Below, piece after piece: positions 23,501-32,400 of a stretch of DNA of 64,000 bases. The position numbers were made by a program, and so were the translations under genes. This DNA is from Lunularia cruciata (lineage: Eukaryota > Streptophyta > Marchantiopsida > Lunulariales > Lunulariaceae). Position 1 is the stretch's first letter. Each line of letters starts with the position of its first letter. The notes beneath the pieces are model-generated. The model was not told the DNA's origin. It searched no databases and was given only the letters and a program-made list of their open reading frames with translations. The DNA lies in the NCBI GenBank assembly GCA_948567375.1, contig OX419760.1, positions 55,118,001 to 55,182,000 on the forward strand, given 5' to 3'.

Positions 23501-24367
23501 CTTCCTTCCCCAAGAATGAGGCACCCTACTCAATGCCTGCTTCTCTTCCAAGTACTAATCTCCAATCTGACTCTATCCAGCAAGCCGGATTACCTCTCTT
23601 CTCCTCTTCCTCAGGGCCATCAAGACATCTACTCTCTATTATCTCAGTCATGAATCCTAGAAAGCTCACATTCCAGTTCCATGCCAAGAATGTGATCCAA
23701 AGTCGGCTCAAGACTTCAATTCTTGCGTCACATCTAACCTCCAAATTGCATGATTTCTCACTAGGAATTTAGAGTTCTTCTCCCCTCCTCCCATCTTTCT
23801 TTCTTCCTCACTGGGCTAGGGACTATTCTTCCTACTGACTCTCGGATTAGCTCTCTTGAATTCTCCTCTACACACTAACGTGTCTTTGACTCTACTTCCC
23901 TTCCCATGATCTCCTGTAGGATGACTTCTTAACGGCAAAGGAAAATTGCTTGTCATTGCTTCGTCTTTAGCCTGATTTTTATAGAGTTGAGCCTTCTTTG
24001 TCCCTCTTCAATTTGAGTTTCTACCGAGAAATCACACCTCTTGCATGCTCTTGTCAATGTCAAGTGTCCTTCACGCGTATGACCGCCGGTTTTTGAACGG
24101 TCCCTTCTTGAATTTCTCACCTCGAAGGAAAGTTGTTACACTGTCCTTACCTTGGGTTGAGCACACCCAATACAAAGACTCCTTACTTTGGGTTGTATGC
24201 TGATAGGGCAATTCCAAGTACTTTGCCTTATGATCGAAGCCACATTACCTCGGGTTTCATCCCGAAGACTCTTTTCTTTGCCTTCTTCGGCCATACAGGC
24301 GCAATCCGACTTCTCTATACACTTCTTCTTCTCCATTTAAAAAAAAACAAAAACTGTGGGTACCACA
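20587..24367 (-). repeat. Solo family-A LTR A3 (3781 bp)
   Basis: On the minus strand it starts TGTGGTACCCACAG and ends GGGTTGTCACA, with a perfect 5-bp target duplication AGATT (20582-20586 and 24368-24372). The empty site is visible in other family-B LTRs (3295-3310, 25330-25345), where the surrounding sequence is continuous. TATAAAAA lies at 23976-23983 (minus). It is the fullest LTR copy in the window and retains a long coiled-coil region absent from A2. Confidence 0.93.
21384..23956 (-). pseudogene. LTR-encoded protein of family A in A3 (longest form, several breaks)
   Basis: The start codon at 23954-23956 is 27 nt after the TATA box. The conserved N-terminal blocks lie at 23526-23744, 23278-23475 and 23074-23277 (WNWNVSFLGFMTEI, YKVESYKDPVK, VWNLRDKSPSHYIVPF, HFHPNLRKEV). 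The acidic region follows (22594-22812). A long heptad-rich coiled coil of Glu, Lys, Arg and Leu then covers 22021-22500 and 21384-21968. With frame breaks ignored the region spans about 850 codons. No nuclease, polymerase or capsid motif is visible. I do not recognise it; an architectural or regulatory role is only a guess. Confidence 0.6.
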
Positions 24368-24635
24368 AGATTCTCTAAAGATTTCCTCTTGTCAACACTG
24401 ATTTGACTAACCAGATAGGACCAAATCCAACATGTCACACATGCATGCATCTAATATGAGGGTGGAAATCAATGACATGTCACCAACCCATATATCTGAT
24501 CCAAGGGTTGTGCTTCTGTTGAGTGTCTCTTCTTTGCTATATAATAAAGCCAAGGTGCTCCTTTGAGGCATGGGAGTTTGAGTATGAACTTGTGCTTTCT
24601 TTTCTGTGTTTCTCTACTATCCCTCAAATATTACA

Positions 24636-25017
24636 CTTCATTAGTCCTTTTCCTATCATCTGACGCATTGGAGCAATGGCATATCATCTTGAGCTACCCT
24701 CATACATGATACATCCACTATTCCACGTTTCTTTGCTATGATATTATGCACCCCAACCTACATACTTTCCTTCTCTACAAGAAGCTTGACCTTGTCCAAC
24801 ACTCATTGAGAGAACAAAGGAATACAAAGTATTTTCAAAAAATGCATCCAAGACACCCGCTATCAACATGTGGAATATCTTGTCCACTACAAAGGATACC
24901 CATTGTATGCGGCCGCTTGGGAACCTGCATCTAACTTGACCAATGCATTGGTAGTGGTGCAATATTTTGAGCACAAACTTCACAACAAGTACATTGTGTC
25001 TTAAATGGGAAGAGGTT
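24636..25017 (+). pseudogene. B1 integrase C-terminus with chromodomain
   Basis: The frame at about 24868-25005 reads HVEYLVHYKGYPLYAAAWEP, then NLTNAL and VVQYFEHKLHNK, and ends at TAA. The tyrosine/tryptophan pattern of VEYLVxYKGYP...WEP identifies a chromodomain. The chromodomain places families B and C in the chromovirus group; in that group it tethers the integration complex to modified chromatin. A purine-rich tract (AAATGGGAAGAGG) lies just before the 3' LTR. Confidence 0.85.
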
Positions 25018-25605
25018 TGTAATACCATTAGTTAGACAATTAGCAATAGGTGAAAATGGGCTTGGTAATACCTTTAGAGAGGTTATACATGATGGTAAGT
25101 AGATAAAACAGAAGAGTCTCCAAAAGAAGACTTCCACTAATAAGGCGAAAGCCAAAAATACAGCAAAAATGTTAGAGCCAATTTTGGAGGTCTATATGAA
25201 AGAATCAGACCTCAAAAAATAAATGTATTTACTGTTTGGGAGAAAATGGTATTGCATTCTTCCCTCTCTCTTTTGTCTCATTGAGATCTTTCTAATGTTA
25301 TGTTTTTCATACTATTTTGAATTTCTTATAAGAAAATTCTCCAAAGATTCAATTTGGTTTAACTTGTTTATCAACCAAATATGATAAAGGTTGATATATC
25401 ACCCATTCATATATCTAATCTAAGAGTGTAACTCATTGACACTTCACTTATCTATATATCCATATATAATCTAAAGATGTAATTCTCTTTGAGAAGATAC
25501 TCTTTGTTATATAATAAAGACAATATACTCTTTTGGTGCATCAGAGCTTTTTGAAAATTCTAACTTGTATGCTTATTTTGAACTTGTACTTCTCAGGATG
25601 TTACA
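25018..25605 (+). repeat. B1 3' LTR (588 bp)
   Basis: It starts TGTAATACC and ends GGATGTTACA. It follows a polypurine tract and is collinear with the three solo B LTRs. The base after it (25606) is outside B1; ATACC would be the right half of its target duplication. Confidence 0.88.
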
Positions 25606-25882
25606 ATACCTTGAGCATATTGATGTGATCATAATGTCCCCCCAATTCAATATAAAAGGAGTTAAATATTAAATATTCACAATTCCCCCTCGATGCAAGA
25701 TGTCATTGTATTGCTCTAAACGATTGGGGACATCTCAAGCTCTCTTGAATATAAATATCTCAACAGAAGATTCTCAACTCAACTCAGCTTGAAAAATTCT
25801 CCGGGACTGCACTTCTGTGAGTGCATCCCGACTAAATCTATTGGTATCTTTGTCTTGGATAAATAACATTCCGCTATAACGG
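25606..25882. other. Non-coding stretch between B1 and the host gene region
   Basis: AT-rich sequence with no ORF, repeat copy or RNA motif that I can recognise. A CCCCCTCGATGCAAG block hints at an old retroelement edge, but nothing supports a call. Confidence 0.4.
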
Positions 25883-26179
25883 TTTTTGCAGAGCAGGGTT
25901 TCAAATAAAAATTCTCAAATTGGAAGTAGCTCGGAAATTCGATAATTTAAAATCTGAGCTGGAAGTTCATAATTATACTTGCAGGCAATCTTCATATGGC
26001 GGAACAACAAAACTGAAGAGATTTCCAGGAATATTAGAAACAACATGAGAATAGAAGCAGCTTACATGACGAGATGATCCGGGAAACAGCCGCCTAGCGA
26101 GTGAGCATTGCGGGTGCGCCGCAGTCAGCTTTGGTTTCTGCGCCCTCTGTTCCCTGTTGCTCAAACCTTTCTGTCCCTC
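25883..26179 (-). repeat. Left arm of a 0.3-kb inverted duplication, with a relic of exon 1
   Basis: It is the reverse complement of 26978-27272 with scattered differences and small indels. On the minus strand, 26066-26108 matches exon 1 of the methyltransferase gene: ATG at 26106-26108, then codons for L-T-R, a TAG in place of TGG, then A-A-V-S-R-I-I-S-S and a GTAAGC splice donor. The copy is therefore a broken promoter-plus-first-exon facing away from the real gene. Confidence 0.85.
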
Positions 26180-26977
26180 TGTTCCATGTGGTATCCATGT
26201 GTAGATAGATAGTCTATGCTATGTTCACTTAGAGTTTGCTGAAGATCTTTTGAGTCTTGTGCTTACAAACCACCCACATGAGCATGTAAGAGGATGAACA
26301 AGAAGCCACTCCTTTCAAACATTTCGTCCTATGAGTCGGATATGGCACTAAACCAGTACAAAATGACCTGCTTTGGATCCTGTATAAGATGAGCATCCTA
26401 CACAATGATAATTATGACGGCCTCCTTAGACTATATCATTTTCATCATTTTCCTTGATATTTAGAATTACATTTTCTCCAACAATGAGCCTTTCACTACA
26501 GAAAAAAATCACTGTAGTGTGAATGAAGTCTAGAAATAAATTTCTGAATAAAGTACCGTATGTCCCATAATCAAAAAGCGAAATTGTAACCCACCTCACC
26601 TTTTCGCTTATCCACCGCATCCCTTTTATTCTAACACTTCCAGCCAATCAGAGTGGCTAATTGTGTGAAATTGGTCGCGATCGCATAGTTATAGGATACT
26701 TTCTACATCATGTTCCGACATTGTAGCCAAGTTCATAACATAGCGAGAGTGGTTTAATTGGTTTATTTGCATCCTGTAGAGTACCGGAGACGGTGAGGTG
26801 AATGAGCAGAAAAGTGAAGTGGGTACTTTTTCCCATTCAAAAGTACTCGTACAGCAGAGAAATAGAGTTCCTTATTGCAGAGAAGTAGAGTTCATTATTG
26901 GCAGTATACATACGTACGTCTACGTACCAAGGAGTGTTCAGTACACAGAAACAACTGGGAGGAACATTCAAGTCTCC
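26180..26977. promoter_or_regulatory. Spacer between inverted arms; likely upstream region of the methyltransferase gene
   Basis: About 0.8 kb with no supportable coding sequence. It would hold distal promoter elements of the downstream gene, since the right arm contains the first exon. No clear TATA box is visible in the 100 bases before the start codon. Confidence 0.4.
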
Positions 26978-27272
26978 GAGGTACAGAAAGGTTTGAGCAA
27001 CAGGGAACAGAGGACGCAGAAACCAAACGTGACTGCAGCGCACCCGCAATGCTCACTCGCTGGGCGGCTGCTTCCCGGATCATCTCGTCATGTAAGCTAC
27101 TTCTATTTTCATGCTGTTTCTAATATTTGGAATTTCTTCAGTTTTGTTGCTCCGCCAGATGAAGATTGCCTGCGAATAGAATTATGAACTTTCAGCTCCG
27201 ATCTTGAATTCTCGAATTTCCGAGCTATTTCCAATTTCAAAATTTTAAATTGAAACCCTGCGCTGCAACAAA
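26978..27272 (+). repeat. Right arm of the inverted duplication (5' UTR, exon 1 and start of intron 1)
   Basis: The arm covers about 70 bp before the start codon, the 43-bp exon 1 and about 180 bp of intron 1. It matches the left arm in reverse. This is the functional copy, because only here does exon 1 have TGG at codon 5 and continue to downstream exons. Confidence 0.85.
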
Positions 27273-30200
27273 CGTCTCAAAGTACCTTCACCGGGATATC
27301 TCCTTCAATTTTTCCATTCGAGGAGCTTGCATTGCTTATTTTCTCAGTGGATGATTGAACGCCATTTTGTCCTTCTTAGGTGAAATCGATTCCCGTGGAA
27401 CTTCGTGCGGGTTTGAGTGGTTCTCGATCTTGGTTGTGTCACGACCAAGAATTCTGGTGGAATTGAAACACTGTATACAATCCCTACTGCAGCGGGAGTT
27501 TTGAAAGGAAGCTGCTCATCTGCTTTCTGTGTGCGCACAGGTTTGAGATGTCAGAGATGGACTTTCCGAGCCAGGTTTTCGACTCAGGTTGAAGTGCTAC
27601 CTCGTGTCGAAGATAAAGACAGTTTGCTTGTGAGTATGGTTTTCTGTAGCCACTAGAGAATACAGCTGCATTTCCAATTACAGTCATCAGATTTGGATAA
27701 CGTGTCTCCGTGAAGAGTAGGTGCATGGCATAGCTCATTGTTTCAGCAACTCGAGATTGAAGTAAGACTTTTACAGTAGTCCAGTTTCCAAGGACGTGCA
27801 CCGTGGATTCTTATGCACTTTTCCTTGGTAGCTTAAATGGATACAAGTTCATGGATACAATGAACTTGCAGGTACGAGAGTTCATACATTCAGCTCTTTA
27901 TGACGAAAAGCAGGGTTATTTTACCGCTCGATCTGGTGCCGTGGGAGAGCTACCTGCACCAATCAACTTCAATGGCTTGGAAGGTAGCTGTTTACATTGG
28001 TGTCTGCCTCTTCCTACGTACTATAGCGAATGTTCTGGCTATTCACTTCTTCTAGTCTGGTTTTAAGCAACTGGGATATGCTTTAGACCTAGCCGACAAC
28101 AGTTCAGAAGGGATAGTTTCCCACGAGGACGTGAGCATGGAGATTTCTTATGCATGATTCAAGCTTGTCGCTACCGTCTCTCGGCTGTTCTTTTTTTTCA
28201 ACTTGGAAACTTGACTTGTTGGTGGTCAGGTCAGCAAGCGTATAGACAATATCTTGAGAACATGTACAAACGAGGTGACTCTTCCTGGTTTACTCCTGTG
28301 GAGCTTTTCCAGGTCCGTAAATTGGGAAGCCGTTTTCTTTGTTCTCTATCTGCTCACCCGTGGAATGAAATTCTGACATCCTAGTTTACATGTCCTGGCA
28401 GCCATACTATGGGTCTGCAATCGCAGAATTCATTCTACAAACTCATGGTTACACAACACCGCTGGGAGTGAGTATTGTTCGCATACATTCTCTTCTCTCT
28501 TCCCTTAAATCGATCTGAAACTAAATCCAGGATATTACTTAACCAAACTCCGTCTACAGTTCCGACAAACTCATAAGTATGCTAGTAATGAAAGTAATTC
28601 AAGAATTTGTCCCTTCAGATAGTTGAAATTGGTGGTGGCACTGGCACTTGCGCAAGAAATATACTTGACTACATGAAAGCACATGCACCACGGACAGTTT
28701 ATGATGCCATGACCTATACGTGAGTGCATTCTACTCTGTCGAAACTTTTTCTATATGGTGTTTCAACGTTGCCCAAACAGAATGATGGAAAATGTGAAAT
28801 ACGGTGCATTAATCGAAGATCGAGTCTAAAGTTCAGAGGTATAAGACTTTTTGGGCAGATCAATCGAAATAAGTGGAGCCCTTGCAAAGAAGCAGTATCA
28901 GAAGGTAGTCTCTGGAGAGGACAGAAGAAACCAGTTCAACGTCGAATGCAGGAATGCGAGTGATAGAAGCGGATGGGGTAGGCCCTCTACATGCTCTGAC
29001 ATATATCTCAATCTTGACGGTAATGGTTTGAACGCGCGTGAATATATCAATCCTTGCAGAAAAAGTGTTGCCGCTGCAGTTTGGAAAAAGATGTCAAGAT
29101 ATTTTCCTCGTACTTAAAGGTTTTGTCTTAGCATAGAAACTGATCCATGTGAACCTTGATATCCAGGTCCAATAAACAAGGAGCCTTGTTTCGTTATTAT
29201 GCTTGAGGTACGCCAACAAATTTTAATATTTGACTGTTCTACCCACTGCATTGTGAATTGCAAACTAGCTGAGGTTCTTAGTGCGTGGAACTTCTCATTT
29301 TCGTGAATGATTAGACAAGATGGATGCATCCTTAGAGGGTTCGAAGAACAAGGTCAAGCTTTTTGGGAATGTGAGTTTCGACAATATCATAATTCCTGCC
29401 CGTCTGCAGTAAGTTGCTCAGTCCATCGAAGTGGAAAGGTGCCGGGCTCTCAGAAGTTTGATATTCGTTACTGTGATGCTCAGGTTCTGGACAATCTTCC
29501 TCATGATGTGGTTCATCGCGAGACAAGCACATCCCCATGGATGGAGAAACATATACTCGAGAAAAAGGAGGGGTAATAAGTTCTACTTCTTCCAAGGACA
29601 TATCTGGAGATAAATAATAGGTAGTGTCCGGTCTTCTAATTTTACTGATAAGGAACAAAAAGCTAAGAGCATTGTAGGTTCGTGATTGATTAAGTATACA
29701 ATTAGTCACTACTGACCTCGGATATCATGTCCCGGATACCTACAACTCTAGCAATTGGCACTCTGTGCTGACTCTTGCTGTATGTTCTCGGTTACTAAGG
29801 ACTCCCGCTGTTTATTTCTTAAAGAGTGATGGTCAAGAGGTATCAATAGGACGTGTTACCAATCTGTGTTCATAAGCTAACAGTTGCATGGATTTCTCTG
29901 TCAGTGAGGAGCTAGCTACTCCAATTGAGATATCGAGACCCCTACAGGACGAACTTATAATTCGTTGCTTGGAGGTTATGAAATGTGGACTAGCTCAGAA
30001 TACTTCCATTTTCAGATCCCTTAAGAACGCTATCGCCAAGCTTTTAAACACCTCTGAGCTTATCTGGCTACCTACAGGTTGCATGGTATGACCATATCAC
30101 ATTACTAGCATGACAGTATGTATGATACATATCATCGGTCAGTGATTGAGTTTATGGTTTGGCTTTGAAATATTTAGACGCACCACATTGTGATATATAG

Positions 30201-31257
30201 GTAGATAATATATACCTTAATATACGTTAGCTGTGCATGGCATATCCGGATTATCCAACATGTTTTATATCCTCCGCACCTCTGAGCTGATGTTGTAATC
30301 CGTCTGCTTCTAAATATACTTGACCTACTCCTCCAACTGTTAATCCACCTGAATTGGGTTCCGCTTGCAGCAATTACTGGAAACGCTTCATTACGCCCGA
30401 CCAAATATGACATTGATTGCATCTGACTTTAGCAGTCTCCCAGACGTGATTATTGCAGGAGAAGGAGCACCTTTAGTTTCAAGTAAGGTAAAGCTCAGTA
30501 ACAGTACTACTCTATAAATCATCCATAAATTACGAAAGAGATTTGTACCTACATATGCTACCTAAAAGCTATACAACTCATGTAGTTGAAACCGGGGAAC
30601 TGCAGTTTTCCTTTAATCTTACAAATAGGCTGAAGTGTAAAGATAGACTAACAGCCACTATCAATTTTTTTCAGACTGGAGGAGTCAACAGAGACCACGC
30701 AACGTATATTGACGCCAAGGTAAGACTTCCCAATATTCTCGTCCTCTTCATCGATATTGAGGCATCCGGCACACCTTTGTCATCCCGCACCTCCTCGTTT
30801 AGTTCCACTCTTGTGGGAGACTGTCCTTATGTAACTGAGCAAAGACGGACTGGGGATACAGGGACATGCCGACATATTCTTTCCAACGGATTTTACAATA
30901 TTGCAAAAGCTGGATCATTATTGTTCTGCTGGACGTGGAAAATCAACTTCTTCACGACGGTCTTCAATTGTAAGAGTCCACCACTTCCTCAAACTCAAGA
31001 ACAAGTGGGGTACTCCTGGAAGGCATCCTCAAATTCTCGGCATTGTTGTTGCAGATATTGGATAATGATTCCTGACGAATCTGGTCGAACTGTGTCTGCT
31101 TTGACAGGTGAACTCCCCCCAATTCATGGATCTCTTCGCAGATACAGGAAAGACTATCACCAGAGATGGGTATAATCCTCTTCTAGAGGATTTCAGCAAT
31201 ACAAAGTTTTATATCAGCACCCCTTCCAGTGAGTTTACATCTCAGGCTAAAAAATAG
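27049..31257 (+). CDS. DUF185/NDUFAF7-type SAM-dependent methyltransferase, mitochondrial (14 exons)
   Basis: Exons: 27049-27091, 27541-27629, 27872-27983, 28230-28312, 28402-28467, 28619-28719, 28859-28977, 29167-29207, 29484-29572, 29905-30085, 30371-30487, 30675-30719, 30862-30969, 31108-31257. They sum to 1344 nt (447 residues plus TAG), join in frame without a stop, and every intron is GT-AG (89-449 nt). Residues 1-28 are Arg/Ser/Ala-rich without acids and end RFS before TQ, a typical mitochondrial cleavage site. SAM-binding motif I (IVEIGGGTGTC) is at 132-142. Family blocks are REFIHSALYDEKQGYF, SSWFTPVELF, MLEVLDNLPHD and DIFFPTDF. Human NDUFAF7 of this family dimethylates an arginine of complex I subunit NDUFS2; plants have more than one DUF185 branch, so that substrate is inferred. 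Everything around it is transposon, yet it looks intact. Confidence 0.88.
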
Positions 31258-32400
31258 ATTTAAGCACAACAGAAGGTCTTGACTGGAACCATATCTCTGC
31301 TGTTGAACTCTGCTGTATCTAGCTGTGCAGTAACTTTCTCAGACTGTAAAGCTGTGTTCTCGTTACGGGTTTGGCATACCACCATTTACCTGTTTCTCAG
31401 AGCACCGTTCAAGAGATAGTGCTCATGGCCACCATTAAGCAGGTCGGACACAAATCTTTAACAAGTCTCTAGATCTAATTCGTAAGGTATGAGTGTGTTG
31501 TGCACCGTTCTGACGCTTGGAGTGTGTCTCGTATTTACTTACGTAGGGGCTTACGAAACGACAGGTTCCGCCTTGTAGAAAACGAGATTTATGAGAATAT
31601 CGTTGGAGAATATTGTTGCAGAGGAATGGATGATCAGGAAAAGAAGCCTACTGTCATGATTTTTCGCCTATATTAGTCATCTGAATTCGCTAACTGACCT
31701 CCATTTGTGGATATACCGTACATATGACAGTACAAAGACGTCTATGCTTACTTTGACGTTGTAGACAGGCTAAATACATGGAACTTACATTCTCTGTGCA
31801 GCAAGGATGAGGTTTTCAGGAAATTTTATATGTGCATGTTGGACAGAATCTACACACCTGATTGCAACGAATATGATCAAGAATTTAACTTGTGAATGTT
31901 CCACCTAAGCGTTTCAAAAGAAACTGCGGTAGCCATTCAGAAGGTCCAAACCTCCCAAGGAGAGTAAAAACACATAACTTGTAGTTTATACTACTCTGGT
32001 TTAAAAAAGGCCAATTTCATTCATGCCATGATCCAAAATGTATATTTGGACAAAACCATTCCAAGCTTTGTACATTTTTTGTTATTAGGTTTAAATCCAG
32101 TTTTTCCACACTTTCTCCTCGGAGAAGGGTTAATTATATAAATTTATTAAGTTTTATTGATGTATATTTGGACTAGGGGGAAGAACACTTCAAGTTTCAT
32201 ACATTTTACCAAAACTCAATCTCTAGAGACACAATTAGAAACTAAATTAAAGGGACTAATTCTCAGTTTTTGTAAAATATAAGTGTGAAAAGATCATCTA
32301 AAAATAAATTTAACAAAATTAATTTCTTCTAACTAAAACATATTTGACTGTATTTCATGAAAATATCAAAGATTTGTAAAGGAGAAAGGGGAGAGATAAA
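31258..32400. other. 3' flank of the methyltransferase gene, AT-rich
   Basis: It includes the presumed 3' UTR after the TAG at 31255-31257. From about 31950 it becomes very AT-rich, with two loosely similar segments (near 32030-32080 and 32155-32210, both containing TGTATATTTGGAC). No convincing gene, RNA or polyadenylation cluster can be assigned. Confidence 0.4.

Larger units (their letters stand above)
20084..24635 (+). repeat. Solo family-B LTR (third), split by solo family-A LTR A3
   Basis: The two halves are 20084-20586 and 24368-24635. The ends are TGTAATATC and ATATTACA, and the flanks are a perfect CTTCA target duplication (20079-20083 and 24636-24640). It lies in the same direction as B1, within the B1 integrase. 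The left half has an internal direct duplication (20094-20190 and 20250-20346) and a perfect hairpin at 20319-20365. Confidence 0.92.
3266..25605 (+). mobile_element. Family-B chromovirus B1 (Ty3/gypsy), heavily nested and degenerate
   Basis: Order of parts: truncated 5' LTR 3266-3571; Met-tRNA-type primer site at 3573; gag relic about 4.5-5.2 kb; protease and reverse transcriptase 5.3-6.7 kb; RNase H 7331-7600; integrase 8136-8987 continuing at 19742-20083 and 24636-25017, with a terminal chromodomain; polypurine tract; 3' LTR 25018-25605. Every gap is filled by an identifiable younger insertion. The pol frame has many stops and cannot encode an enzyme. The left end of the 5' LTR was displaced by C3 and is off-window, so B1's target duplication cannot be checked. 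Confidence 0.85.

Noticed and set aside
26798-27187. A 129-codon plus-strand ORF whose middle part also appears in the opposite arm (25973-26164) as a similar peptide, suggesting a conserved small protein.
   Set aside because: The two arms are inverted copies of one DNA segment, so the similarity follows from duplication. The ORF overlaps exon 1 of the methyltransferase gene in another frame and crosses its splice donor.
30543-31175. A 210-codon plus-strand ORF.
   Set aside because: It runs through three exons and their introns of the methyltransferase gene in another frame; it is a chance shadow.
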